DNA of 34,650 nucleotides from Bradyrhizobium sp. (GCF_019242285.1 NZ_JAFAVV010000665.1:1-34650); one strand, 5' to 3'. Shown: positions 19,122 to 27,878, counted from the first letter of the stretch. Made by a program: numbers and translations. The notes: generated by a model not told the origin, from the letters alone.

Positions 19122-20291
19122 TCATGAATTCGTCGCGTCCGTCTTCGCCTGCAGCGCCGCCAGCTTGTCGATCTCGGACTGCACCGCCTGCGCCGCCTGG
19201 CCGGCGAACTCCTTCTGCTGGGTCGCGGCCGCGGCGTAAGCTTCGATGCGCGGCGCAAAGCTCTTCTGGAAATGGGCGTGAACGTAGCGTGCCATCAGTT
19301 CGTAGTGGCGGCGGGTCGCGTCCCAATCGGCCCAGTTATGGGCGAGTTCCATGATCACGCCGAAGCCGCCCGAGCCTTTCAGCAGCTCGTCGATGTAGGC
19401 GATCGCGTCATCGGGCGTGCCGATGCATGCGGTGCCGGTCTCGATCAGCCAGTCGCAGTCGTCGGGCACATCAGGCGGGATGATCGGGAAGGTCGCGATC
19501 TCGCGGAAGTAGTCGGCGAACGCCTTGAGTCCGAACTTGACGTTCTTCTTCGCCTGCTCGCGAGTCTCGGCGATATGCATCAACGTCACGACGCGCCACT
19601 TGGCGCGATCGGGCACGTGACCGGCTTTGCGCGCCTCGGTCTCGTAGAGATTCCAGTTCGCGGTGTGATGGGCGATCGAGGTCGGCGTCGCGCCGCCGAT
19701 TGCCAGCATGCCGATGCCGTGGCGCGCCGCCGCCATCGCGCCGACCGGCGAGCGCGCGCTGGCGACCGCCATCTCGATCATCGGTTTGGTGTAGGGCGCA
19801 AGCTGCAGATTGGCATTGCAGAGCCTGAACCAGTTGGTCTCCTTGCTGACCGTCTCGCCTTTGAACAGCGCGACGATGACGTCGAGCGCCTCATTCATCA
19901 TGCGCCGCTGATCGCCGGCGTCGATCCCGATCTTGGTGGCGTCGTACACCAGCGCACCGGGGCCGACGCCGAACATCGCGCGCCCACGCGTCATGTGATC
20001 GAGCTGGACGATGCGGCTCGCGAGCATGAAGGGGTTATGATACGGCAGCGACGTCACGCCGGTGCCAAGCCGGATGTGCCTGGTGCGTTCGGCCGCCGCG
20101 GCAATGAACACATCGGGCGCGGCGATGATCTCGACACCGCCGGAGTGATGCTCGCCGATCCACGCCTCGCTGTAGTTCAGCCGGTCGAGATGCTGCAGCA
20201 GCTCGAAATCACGTTCCATCGCCAGCGTCGGATTGTCAGCTTTGGCATGAAACGGAGCGAGAAAAATACCGCTGCGGAGAGGCGTATTCAT
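19122..20291 (-). CDS. LLM-class flavin-dependent monooxygenase (limonene-monooxygenase-like)
   Basis: This is a bacterial-luciferase-like monooxygenase that would use reduced FMN supplied by a separate reductase. The 389-residue product contains the family start RSGIFLAPFHAKADNP, the active-site region SEAWIGEHHSGGVEIIAAPD, RLGTGVTSLPYHNPFMLA, and GRAMFGVGPGALVYDA. Overall it resembles proteins annotated as limonene 1,2-monooxygenase, but that label covers many untested enzymes, so I do not assign the substrate. The C-terminal 40 residues are an alanine- and glutamine-rich helix. It is the last gene of a minus-strand run after a ribose-type ABC importer, with a 211-base gap to the permease gene. 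Confidence 0.88.
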   Translation of the reverse strand: MNTPLRSGIFLAPFHAKADNPTLAMERDFELLQHLDRLNYSEAWIGEHHSGGVEIIAAPDVFIAAAAERTRHIRLGTGVTSLPYHNPFMLASRIVQLDHMTRGRAMFGVGPGALVYDATKIGIDAGDQRRMMNEALDVIVALFKGETVSKETNWFRLCNANLQLAPYTKPMIEMAVASARSPVGAMAAARHGIGMLAIGGATPTSIAHHTANWNLYETEARKAGHVPDRAKWRVVTLMHIAETREQAKKNVKFGLKAFADYFREIATFPIIPPDVPDDCDWLIETGTACIGTPDDAIAYIDELLKGSGGFGVIMELAHNWADWDATRRHYELMARYVHAHFQKSFAPRIEAYAAAATQQKEFAGQAAQAVQSEIDKLAALQAKTDATNS

Positions 20292-20370
20292 TGGTTCTCC
20301 TTATGGTTCTTGCCGACGGTCGATTGCCGCCGGTTGGGCTCGAGCATGTCTGACCGAGGCAGTCAGGCTA

Positions 20371-20502
20371 TCAGATCTGCTGGCCGGGAGCTTGGATATC
20401 CATGTCACCATCCTTCAAATCATCCTCAATGGCCCAATCCGCTTGGCTTCGCTGCAGAATGTGCTGTGCCGGCAATCGCTCTCGGCGATGTAGCGGCCAC
20501 AT
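20371..20502 (-). CDS. Possible 43-residue small protein after the permease gene
   Basis: On the minus strand the permease stop TAG is followed at once by ATG, and the frame stays open for 43 residues to TGA at 20371-20373. The product begins MWPLHRRERL and ends DGDMDIQAPGQQI, with an acidic middle. It is in the same frame as the permease, so readthrough would extend that protein. There is no clear ribosome site, and I do not recognise the sequence. It may be chance or the residue of a longer permease tail. Confidence 0.2.
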   Translation of the reverse strand: MWPLHRRERLPAQHILQRSQADWAIEDDLKDGDMDIQAPGQQI

Positions 20503-21537
20503 CTAGTCGACGGCCCTGGCGCGCAGCCGCTGCGCATAGACGTTGATCACGAGCGCGGCGAGCAGGATCAGGCCGCGGATCAAGATCTTCAGGAAGCTGT
20601 CGATGTTGACGTGGTCGAGCCCGTTGTTGAGCACGCCGAGCACGAACAGGCCGACGATGGTGTTGCCGATGCCGCCGCGCCCACCGAACAGGCTGGTGCC
20701 GCCGACCACCACCGCGGCGATGGAATCGAGCAAATAGGTGTCGAACTCGTTCTGCTGCGCGCTGCCGAAATGCGCCACCCCGAGCATGCCGCCGATGCCG
20801 GCGCAGACCGCGGCGATCACCATGACGCTGCCGAGGATCAGGTTGACGTTGAGCCCGGAGAATTCCGCCGCCTCGCGGTTGCCGCCGACCATGTAGACGT
20901 AGCGGCCGAAGCGCGTGTAGGTCAGCACCAGGTGCCCGGCGAGCAGCATGATCGCCGCGACGATGACGATCCAGGGGATGCCACTGACCGAGCCCGAGCC
21001 GAGCGTCGAGATCAGGCTCGGCACCTTGTAGGCGATCGGCCCGCGCACCAGCAGGGCCGAGATGCCGGCCGCGATCTGCATCATTGCCAGCGTCATGATG
21101 AAGGAGGGGATGCCGATCACGGTCAGCCCGAACGCGTTGACGAGGCCGAGCAGCGCGCACAGGGCGAGCGCGAGCAGAATCGCCGCCCAGCCGGCCAGTG
21201 GCACGTTGGCGATGTTCACATAGGATTCCTGCTGGCTGAAATAGGCGACCGCGATGCCCGTGACATTGGCGACGCTGGCGATGGAGAGGTCGATCTCGGC
21301 GCAGAGGATCACGAAGGTCAGCCCGACGGCGATGATGCCGGTGACAGAGACCTGGGTCAGGATGTTGCCGAGATTGTCGATGGTCGCAAACGAGGGGCTC
21401 GCGACGGCGAAGAAGCCGGAAAGCAGGATCAGCGTGAGAAACGGCGCGATGTTGCGCATCTGCGAGCGCAACAGGCGGGCCAGCCGGTGCGGCCGCTTAT
21501 GGTCGGGGGTCGAAACCGTCACGCTTTCACCGCTCAC
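20503..21537 (-). CDS. Ribose/xylose-type ABC transporter permease
   Basis: This inner-membrane permease belongs to the RbsC-like (BPD_transp_2) class of sugar importers. The 344-residue product has about ten hydrophobic segments. Family motifs are GIIAVGLTFVILCAEIDLSIAS near the third segment, the GIPSFIMTLAMM segment, and the cytoplasmic coupling loop GRYVYMVGGNREAAEFSGLN that contacts the ATPase. The later VVGGTSLFGGRGGIGNTIVG is also typical. It lies ten bases after the ATPase gene. The substrate cannot be read from the permease. Confidence 0.92.
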   Translation of the reverse strand: MSGESVTVSTPDHKRPHRLARLLRSQMRNIAPFLTLILLSGFFAVASPSFATIDNLGNILTQVSVTGIIAVGLTFVILCAEIDLSIASVANVTGIAVAYFSQQESYVNIANVPLAGWAAILLALALCALLGLVNAFGLTVIGIPSFIMTLAMMQIAAGISALLVRGPIAYKVPSLISTLGSGSVSGIPWIVIVAAIMLLAGHLVLTYTRFGRYVYMVGGNREAAEFSGLNVNLILGSVMVIAAVCAGIGGMLGVAHFGSAQQNEFDTYLLDSIAAVVVGGTSLFGGRGGIGNTIVGLFVLGVLNNGLDHVNIDSFLKILIRGLILLAALVINVYAQRLRARAVD

Positions 21538-21547
21538 GCCCGATCTC

Positions 21548-23050
21548 CTATGCCGCCTCCAGCAGGCGGTCCTTGCTGATGGCTTCGCCCGCGAATTCGC
21601 GCACCACCGCGCCGCGCTTCAGCACGATGATGCGGTCGGCGAGCGACAGCACCGTCTCGGGCTCGGTCGACATCACGATGATCGCGAGCCCCTTGTCGCG
21701 CAGGTCACGCACGATCTGGATCACGTCGTTCTTGGCGCCGACGTCCATGCCGCGCGTCGGCTCGCACAACACCAGCAGGCGCGGCGGATAGGTCAGCCAT
21801 TTCGCCAGCGCCACCTTCTGCTGGTTGCCGCCGGAGAGCATGCCGAGGTCGAGCTCGACGGCGGCCGGCCTGATCTGCAATTGCTCGACCTGCCTTGCCG
21901 CGATCGAGCGCTCGCGGGCGGGCTTCAACAGCAGGGACGAGATGCGGTCGAGAATGGAGACCGAGATGTTCTTGTAGATCGGCTCCTGGTGGAACAGCAT
22001 CGCGCGCCGGCTTTCGGGCACGAAGGCGATGCCGGCGCGCCTCGCATCGGCGGTATTGGCGAAACTCTGCAGTGCACCCGCAAGGCGCAGCGTCCCCTGG
22101 CCGGGCCAGAGCTTGCCGAACAGGATACGGGACAGCTCGAGCTGGCCGCAGCCCATGAAGCCGTAGACGCCGAGCACTTCGCCCGCGCGCACGTCGAACG
22201 AGACGTCCTGCAAGCCGCGAGGCAGGGAAACCTGGTCGACGCCCAGCACCACCGGCCGCTCGCTCCGCGCCGGCAGGGCGATGTCGTGGGTATAGGTCTC
22301 CTCGAGCGCCTCTCGGCCCTTGCCAATCATCGCCTCGATCAGCTCGGCCTTGCTGGTCGCCGCCGCCGCAGTGTCGGTGACTTTCCGTCCGTTGCGGAAT
22401 ACCGTCACCGTGTCGGAGACCCGCAGGATGTCCTCGATGAAATGCGAGATGAAGATGATGGCCGTGCCTTCGTCGCGCAGCCGGCGCAGCGTCGAAAACA
22501 GCCGTTCGACCTCGGGCGGGGAGAGCGCCGAAGTCGGCTCGTCCAGGATGATGATGCGGGCGCCCGAGAACAGGACGCGCGCGATCTCGATCAGTTGCTG
22601 CAGCCCGATCGGCAGGTCGCCGAGCCGCATGGCCGGATCGACGTCGATACCGAAACGCGCGAGCTGGTCGCCGGCTTCCCGCGCCATGCGCCGCCATTGC
22701 ACGAGGCCGAAACGGTTGGTGGGCTGGTTGCCGAGAAATACGTTCTCGGCAACCGACAGGTCGGGCGCGACGCTGAGCTCCTGATGCACCATGGCGATCC
22801 CGGCCGCGCGTGCGTCACGGGTCGAGCGAAAGCGGGTCTCGTGACCGTCGAGCAGGAAGCGGCCGGAAAATTCCGGATGCACGCCGGCGATGATCTTCAT
22901 CAGCGTGCTTTTCCCCGCGCCGTTCTCCCCGACGAGACCATGGATCTCGCCGGGACGCAGCGTGAAATCGACCCCACGCAAGGCCTCGACACCGCCGAAG
23001 GCCTTGGTGATTCCCTGCAGCTCGAGGATGGGCGAGCGGTCTTCAGGCAT
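21548..23050 (-). CDS. Sugar ABC transporter ATPase with two fused nucleotide-binding domains
   Basis: This is the RbsA/XylG-type ATPase with two domains in one chain of 500 residues. The first domain has an intact Walker A (GENGAGKSTLMKI), Walker B (IIILDEPTSAL) and a weak signature (LPIGLQQLIEIA). The second lacks the Walker A lysine (GFMGCGQLELS) but has an intact signature LSGGNQQKVALAKW. Its Walker B reads LLVLCEPTRGMDVGAK, with cysteine in place of the usual metal-binding aspartate. One composite ATP site should therefore be active and the other degenerate, a pattern common in this class, although the Asp-to-Cys change goes further. The gene is seven bases from the binding-protein gene. 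Confidence 0.93.
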   Translation of the reverse strand: MPEDRSPILELQGITKAFGGVEALRGVDFTLRPGEIHGLVGENGAGKSTLMKIIAGVHPEFSGRFLLDGHETRFRSTRDARAAGIAMVHQELSVAPDLSVAENVFLGNQPTNRFGLVQWRRMAREAGDQLARFGIDVDPAMRLGDLPIGLQQLIEIARVLFSGARIIILDEPTSALSPPEVERLFSTLRRLRDEGTAIIFISHFIEDILRVSDTVTVFRNGRKVTDTAAAATSKAELIEAMIGKGREALEETYTHDIALPARSERPVVLGVDQVSLPRGLQDVSFDVRAGEVLGVYGFMGCGQLELSRILFGKLWPGQGTLRLAGALQSFANTADARRAGIAFVPESRRAMLFHQEPIYKNISVSILDRISSLLLKPARERSIAARQVEQLQIRPAAVELDLGMLSGGNQQKVALAKWLTYPPRLLVLCEPTRGMDVGAKNDVIQIVRDLRDKGLAIIVMSTEPETVLSLADRIIVLKRGAVVREFAGEAISKDRLLEAA

Positions 23051-23057
23051 CGACGGC

Positions 23058-24080
23058 TCAGATCAGGAAGTGATCCTCCATCCACTGCATGCCGGGCGCA
23101 TTGGCTTTTGTCACGACCGGACCGTCGGTGACGACGTTCTTCGGGATGCCACCCTGACCGGTCTTTTCGCCCGCGGTCACGGCGGCGACGCCGGCGACGA
23201 TGGCGCCGCCATGGATGCGGCAGGAGGGATTGCGGACGGTGGCGAACATGCGGCCCTCGGCCACCGCCTGGATCGCCGGCGGCATGGCATCGACCCCTCC
23301 GATCAGGATATTGGTGCGGTTGTGCGCCTTCATGATGTTGTAGGCGGCGAGCGCCATATCGTCATTATGGAAGAACGCCGCATCGATCTGAGGATATTTG
23401 GTGAGGTAGGTCTCCCACAGCCGCGCGGTCTTCGAGACGTCCCAGTCCGCGGGCTGGGTGTCGAGCACCTCGATGTTCGGATATTGCTTGACGACGCTCT
23501 CGAACCCCTTGGCGCGGCCCTGTGCGCCGGTATGGCCGAGCGCGCCCTGGGTCATGATCACCTTGCCCTTGCCGCCCAATGCGTTGACCAGGGCCTGCGT
23601 CACCGACGCGCCCATGAACTCGTTGTCGGGGGCGAGGAAGGCATGCACGTTGATCTGGTCGAGCGGCGCGATCAGCGTGTCCATGTCGATGACGGGAATA
23701 CCGGCGTCGATCATCTTCTGCACCGGCTGCGTCAAGGTGCCGATGCCGAACGCCTGGATCGCGACGAAGTCCCACTTCTGCGATGCCATGTTGTCGATCG
23801 CGGCGCGCTGCTTGACCGCGTCGAGCTGGCCGTCGAACCAGGTGACCTCGACGTTGAACAGCTTGCCCCACCATTCTGCGGCCTGCTTGCCCTGCGCGCA
23901 CCAGGTCGCCTGCAGGCCGGCGTTGGAGAACGCGGCCTTCAACGGCTTTTCCGAACGTCCTGTCTCGGCCGCCAGTGCCGGGCTTACGCCGATCCCGCTC
24001 AATAGCGCGGAGGCGGCGCCGGCGGTCGCCGCAGCCTGCAACAGATCACGCCTGGTCGTTGAGAAATCCTTCCCGGACAT
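23058..24080 (-). CDS. Tat-exported sugar-type ABC substrate-binding protein
   Basis: The 340-residue product is a type-I periplasmic binding protein of the Rbs/Xyl group (Peripla_BP_4-like fold). It starts MSGKDFSTTRRDLLQAAATA, whose twin arginine and hydrophobic stretch ending in ALAAE indicate export by the Tat route. Later motifs include FVAIQAFGIGTLTQPV, GIPVIDMDTL, FHNDDMALAAYNIM near the sugar-binding hinge and GGVDAMPPAIQAV. I chose ATG 24080, preceded by GGGAG six bases upstream, over ATG 24095. Tat export of a sugar-binding protein is less usual than Sec export and may reflect folding before export. It is the first gene of the minus-strand importer operon. Confidence 0.92.
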   Translation of the reverse strand: MSGKDFSTTRRDLLQAAATAGAASALLSGIGVSPALAAETGRSEKPLKAAFSNAGLQATWCAQGKQAAEWWGKLFNVEVTWFDGQLDAVKQRAAIDNMASQKWDFVAIQAFGIGTLTQPVQKMIDAGIPVIDMDTLIAPLDQINVHAFLAPDNEFMGASVTQALVNALGGKGKVIMTQGALGHTGAQGRAKGFESVVKQYPNIEVLDTQPADWDVSKTARLWETYLTKYPQIDAAFFHNDDMALAAYNIMKAHNRTNILIGGVDAMPPAIQAVAEGRMFATVRNPSCRIHGGAIVAGVAAVTAGEKTGQGGIPKNVVTDGPVVTKANAPGMQWMEDHFLI

Positions 24081-25077
24081 CGTTCGCTCCCTCATTTGTC
24101 TTTGCTCATGACCGGGGCATCGTTGGGCGGCCGCCGGCGGCGGGAATCAGTCTCTCACAGTCCGAACGTTCCCGCCACCCGCCCATCGAAGGGGTTCGGG
24201 CTGCCGGCCCTTGTTGGCTGTGGTTCAGATGCGGCGGAGCGGCAGCGCGCCGGGCACGAAATCGATCAGGTGCCGGATGTCGATCGGCCGCTCGATGAAG
24301 CGGAGAGCTTGCCGGTCCAGCTGAGGTTCGATGCGGTATCGGCGGGATGGTTGATTGCGGCTGCGACGAAAATCGGCGTCGGCAAAGTGCAATCGCGGTG
24401 GCCGGGACAGATGCCGCTTTTGCCAATGCGAGATAATGATCGACGGAAGTTCGCCGTTGGCAGTCGGACAAATCTCTCGGCGCCGGAAAATCGATCTCGC
24501 CGGATCGTCACTTTGCCTGATGGCTCGGCACAGGGGTACCATATGGCTCCGCCGGGACTGACAGCGATCGTCGCCTAAGGATCGTGTCACAAAAAAAGAG
24601 CAGGGTGACTAACCCTGCTCGAAAAATTGTGTCGACCCTATTTGCCCGCAAATTCAGGCTTGGATTTCATTGGCGGGTTGACGCTGCTTTTGCGCGCCAG
24701 GGTTCCTCCCGAGACTTGGACCACCAGACTTTGACCACCTGACCGTGGGCACGCCTGTGTGCAGATTCGTAGACTATCTTGGCGACTTTGTCATCTATGG
24801 AAGCAACGATTGTTCAAAGTTCGGGCAATCTGCGAAATGATTGGAAGTTGACCACCGACCAGCACGTCTGTATGCAGGTATCGGATCGGGGTAATATAAT
24901 ACCTTCATTTCGGGAAAGGCTGAGCACGGAATTTTGCGAAGCGGAGGTCGTTCAAGGGCAGGGATGGCCCGCAAATCGTCTCGCTTTGCGGCTGCGCAAC
25001 GACGGTGTGGCTTTTCAGGCCTCGACTAGCCTGCGGCCTGGTGATTAGTTGGCGGTCTCTTCTTGGTGACTCGCAGA
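24081..25077. other. About 1 kb without a convincing gene
   Basis: This stretch separates the minus-strand importer operon from the plus-strand copper module, so promoters for both should lie here. Long frames occur (24096-24578 plus, 24225-24590 minus, 24779-25048 plus) but none reads like a protein family I know, none has a good ribosome site, and they overlap one another. The part from about 24580 to 24940 is visibly poorer in G and C than the rest of the window. The only clear signal is an intrinsic terminator on the minus strand at 24590-24620. A TATAAT hexamer sits at 24895-24900 inside GGTAATATAATACC, but I see no matching -35 box. Confidence 0.5.
24590..24620 (-). terminator. Intrinsic terminator reading leftward
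   Basis: On the minus strand, an eight-pair stem GAGCAGGG/CCCTGCTC with a seven-base loop is followed directly by seven T residues. On the plus strand the hairpin is followed by GAAAAATT and would not terminate well. It therefore ends a leftward transcript coming from about 24620-25000, where no gene is recognised. It may end a small RNA or be all that remains of a lost gene. It would also shield the importer operon from upstream transcription. Confidence 0.75.
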
Positions 25078-25452
25078 ATGCGACGGCTATTTCAGAGATT
25101 CTTTCCGATCGTTCTGATCGCACTGATGGTGCAGATCCTGGCACCGATCGGGGCGTGCTGGGCCGCGGCGCTCGCCGCATCCGATCCGCTGCAGCTCGCG
25201 GAAATATGCCATAGCGATCCGGCCGCAGCGGCTGGGCAAACCGACCGAGGCGATCATCATCTCCATGATGGCGCCTGCTCGATCTGCTGCGCGGGGCAGG
25301 GCGGTGCGTCGCTGGATACGCCGCAGGTCGTCGTTGTCGCAGCGCCGCCACGCCAGGCGGCGAGGGTCGTTTGGTGCGACACGGCGCAGGACCGGTCGCC
25401 GCCCCGTATTGGCTCCAACACGCAGGCGCGTGCCCCGCCACTGTCGATCTGA
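25078..25452 (+). CDS. DUF2946 exported His/Cys protein, first gene of the copper module
   Basis: The 124-residue product starts with basic residues and a hydrophobic segment (about residues 7-29), consistent with a signal peptide or anchor. It then has a metal-binding-like region with CHSD, DHHLHDGACSICCAG. This arrangement is typical of DUF2946, a family often found near copper genes. I chose ATG 25078; a GTG at 25066 and a TTG at 25063 are in frame upstream. Its role is unknown, but the cysteines and histidines and the neighbours suggest periplasmic copper binding. The next gene starts 58 bases downstream on the same strand. Confidence 0.75.
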   Translation: MRRLFQRFFPIVLIALMVQILAPIGACWAAALAASDPLQLAEICHSDPAAAAGQTDRGDHHLHDGACSICCAGQGGASLDTPQVVVVAAPPRQAARVVWCDTAQDRSPPRIGSNTQARAPPLSI

Positions 25453-25510
25453 CGTTGCGGCCGAACGGCCGCGCACGCGATCACATTCTACAGTTTGCGG
25501 AGATTCTCCA

Positions 25511-26512
25511 ATGTCCATCCGATCATGGCGCGCGGGTTTGTCAGGACTCGCCATCGCACTCATCCCAGTCAGTACCGGCTTCGCCCACGAAATCGTCGGC
25601 AACCGCTTCTTCCCGGCAACCCTTGGCATCGACGATCCGGGCGTCAACGACGAACTCGCCTTTCCAACCGTCGACAGCTTCAAGACCGGCGACGTGCCGC
25701 CGGTCCGGCAGCGCGATGTCTCCGGCGAGTTCTCCAAGCGCATCACCGAAGATTTCGCGATCTCGTTCGCCTCGACCTACACCTTCCTGGGACCCGTCGA
25801 TCCCACCGCGGCGGGAGCCAACGGCTTTCAGAACCTGGAGACGACCTTCAAATACCGGGTGTTCAAGAGCCCGGAGCATGAGTTCGTCCTGTCGGCCGGC
25901 CTCAGCGTTGAGTGGGGCGGCACCGGATCGGCGAATGTCGGCGCTGAGTCGTTCAACGTCTACACGCCGACTCTCTACTTCGGCAAAGGCCTGGGCGACC
26001 TTCCCGACACCTTGTCCTGGATCAGGCCGGTCGCGATCACGGGCCAGGTCGGCTACGCCATTCCCGGACGCAGCTCGACCTCGACCTTCGACATCGATCC
26101 GGACACCGGTCTGCAGACGGTCGACACCGAGTTCAATCCGCGCGTGTTGAACTGGGGCGCGTCGATCCAGTACAGCATGCCCTATCTGAAATCGGCGGTC
26201 GTCGATCTCGGCCTGCCCGACTTCATCAATCACCTGATTCCACTGGTTGAAGCCAACCTGCAGACGCCGGTGTCGAACACGCTGACGTCGGGTACAGTGA
26301 CGACCGGCACGATCAATCCGGGCGTGATCTGGGTCGGCAACAAGTTCCAGGTCGGCGTCGAGGCGCTGGTCCCGGTCAATCGCCAAAGCGGGAGCAATAT
26401 CGGGGTGATCGGGCAATTGCATCTCTATCTCGACGACATCGATCCGAACGGCATCGGCAGGCCGCTGTTCGGCAATGCCCCCCCGCCCGCACGCCCCTTT
26501 GCGAACAACTGA
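25511..26512 (+). CDS. Exported, barrel-like protein of the copper module (function unknown)
   Basis: The 333-residue product starts with a clear Sec signal peptide (about residues 1-25, ending GFA before HEIVGNRFF). The mature part alternates polar and hydrophobic residues with many glycines and aromatic residues, for example FAISFASTYTFLGP, FVLSAGLSVEWGG and VIGQLHLYLDDI, which suggests an outer-membrane beta barrel. It lacks TonB-box and plug features, so it is not a TonB-dependent receptor. Similar proteins carry only loose transporter-type labels. The start ATG 25511 is chosen because the signal peptide begins there. CopC follows 11 bases after its stop, so it most likely works with the copper proteins. 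Confidence 0.75.
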   Translation: MSIRSWRAGLSGLAIALIPVSTGFAHEIVGNRFFPATLGIDDPGVNDELAFPTVDSFKTGDVPPVRQRDVSGEFSKRITEDFAISFASTYTFLGPVDPTAAGANGFQNLETTFKYRVFKSPEHEFVLSAGLSVEWGGTGSANVGAESFNVYTPTLYFGKGLGDLPDTLSWIRPVAITGQVGYAIPGRSSTSTFDIDPDTGLQTVDTEFNPRVLNWGASIQYSMPYLKSAVVDLGLPDFINHLIPLVEANLQTPVSNTLTSGTVTTGTINPGVIWVGNKFQVGVEALVPVNRQSGSNIGVIGQLHLYLDDIDPNGIGRPLFGNAPPPARPFANN

Positions 26513-26523
26513 AGGAGCCGGAC

Positions 26524-26880
26524 ATGCAACGCTCATTCTTTGTCGGAGCCATTCCGCTATTTCTCCTGCTGGCTGCCGAGCAGGCCAGCGCCCACGCGCT
26601 GCTCGACCATGCCGAGCCCCGCGTCGGCAATACGGTGGCGAGCCCGCCACGCGCGGTGACCTTGTGGTTCACGCAGAAGCTGGAGCAGGCTTTCAGCGGC
26701 ATCACAGTGACCAATGCGGCCGGCGAGCGCGTCGACACGGGAAAGGCGCGTGTCAGCGGCGAGCAGATGTCGGTCTCGTTGCGCGCCGGGGGCAGCGGGA
26801 CCTATCACGTGAAATGGCATGTCCTCTCCGTGGACACGCACAGGACTGAAGGCGATTTCACATTCCGGGTGGGTCAATAA
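26524..26880 (+). CDS. copC: CopC-type periplasmic copper-binding protein
   Basis: The 118-residue product has a signal peptide ending ASA at about residue 23, so the mature protein begins with histidine (HALLDHAEPRVG). This N-terminal histidine is the key Cu(II) ligand of CopC proteins. The other expected ligands are in SVDTHRTEGDFTF, an Asp and a His near the C-terminus. The methionine-rich Cu(I) loop of Pseudomonas CopC is missing, so this should be a single-site Cu(II) form. An AAGGAG ribosome site precedes the ATG. The CopD gene follows 18 bases downstream. Confidence 0.92.
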   Translation: MQRSFFVGAIPLFLLLAAEQASAHALLDHAEPRVGNTVASPPRAVTLWFTQKLEQAFSGITVTNAAGERVDTGKARVSGEQMSVSLRAGGSGTYHVKWHVLSVDTHRTEGDFTFRVGQ

Positions 26881-26898
26881 GGCAAGAGCCCGAAGCAG

Positions 26899-27861
26899 AT
26901 GACGTGGCTTGGTACGGACATCGACGGACCGATCGTCGCCGCGCGCGCGCTCCATCTCGGAGCCGCAGCGGTGACGGCCGGCGGACTGATTTTCCGCGAG
27001 GCCGTTGCCGAGCCAGCCTTGCGTTGCCGACGCGAGGCGAGCGCCAGCATTGGGTCGCAGATCCGATGGCTGGCTTGGACTGGCCTTCCCATCGTGGTGG
27101 TTTCGGGATTTATCTGGGCCGTGCTGCTGACGGAGCAGCTCAGCGACGAAGGTTTTGGCGAGGCGGTGACGTCGGGGGCGCTGCGTGACGTGATGACCCT
27201 GACGCAATTCGGGATCGTCATGCAGGTTCGCCTTGGGGTCGCGATCGTGCTGGCGATCGGCCTGGCCTTCGATCGTTCGGCATGGGGACGCTGGCTTGGC
27301 CTGGGGGCGGCGCTGGGCTTGACGGCCTCGGTAGCCTGGACCGGACACGCGGGTTCGACGCCGCACGCACTGGGATATCTGCACCTGGCGGCGGACGCCC
27401 TGCATTCATGCGCCGCCGCGGCGTGGGTCGGTGGCCTGCCGCCACTCGCGCTGCTGCTCCGCGCCTGCAGTCCGAATCAGCCGATCGCGGCGGTGCCGCT
27501 CGAGCTCGAGGCAGTCAGGCGTTTCTCCATGCTTGGCATCGCCAGCGTGGCAACATTGATCTTGTCGGGAATCATCAATACCTGGATTCTCGTCGGCTCG
27601 TGGCGCGGTCTGATCACCAACGCCTACGGTTGGCTCTTGATGATGAAGCTTGCCGTTTTCGCCGTGATGCTGATGTTTGCAGCTGTCAACCGGACGGTTC
27701 TGACGCCTGGCTTGGCGCTTCCCCCAGGCAGCGAAGCGCAGGGCAGGACGGTGCACCGACTGATGCGCAATACCGTCGTCGAGTTCGTGCTTGGACTGCT
27801 CGTGCTCGCCATTGTCGGCATGCTCGGCACGTTGCACCCGGCTGCCCATCTCGTGAATTAG
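26899..27861 (+). CDS. copD: CopD-family inner-membrane copper protein
   Basis: The 320-residue product has about eight hydrophobic segments and matches the CopD/YcnJ membrane domain, thought to carry copper across or within the inner membrane. Conserved-looking features include ARALHLGAAAVTAGG in the first segment, TGHAGSTPHALGYLHLAADALH with several histidines in the middle, AAAWVGGLPPLALLL, and FSMLGIASVATLILSGIINTW. It ends soon after the last helix and lacks the extracytoplasmic C-terminal domain found on some relatives. A decayed sequence resembling that domain lies downstream at 28419-28835. PCuAC follows 17 bases after the stop. Confidence 0.9.
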   Translation: MTWLGTDIDGPIVAARALHLGAAAVTAGGLIFREAVAEPALRCRREASASIGSQIRWLAWTGLPIVVVSGFIWAVLLTEQLSDEGFGEAVTSGALRDVMTLTQFGIVMQVRLGVAIVLAIGLAFDRSAWGRWLGLGAALGLTASVAWTGHAGSTPHALGYLHLAADALHSCAAAAWVGGLPPLALLLRACSPNQPIAAVPLELEAVRRFSMLGIASVATLILSGIINTWILVGSWRGLITNAYGWLLMMKLAVFAVMLMFAAVNRTVLTPGLALPPGSEAQGRTVHRLMRNTVVEFVLGLLVLAIVGMLGTLHPAAHLVN

Positions 27862-27878
27862 CAGAAAGGAGCAAGCAA

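Noticed and set aside
24096..24578. Plus-strand frame of 160 codons and opposing minus frames upstream of the importer
   Set aside because: Three mutually overlapping frames have no family features and no good start, so none is supported as a gene.
24895..24900. TATAAT as a -10 promoter box
   Set aside because: No -35-like hexamer lies at a suitable distance on either strand, and such a hexamer can arise by chance in this AT-richer stretch.
24779..25048. Plus-strand frame of 89 codons before the copper module
   Set aside because: It starts at TTG without a ribosome site, matches nothing I know, and runs through the low-GC stretch. I treat it as chance.
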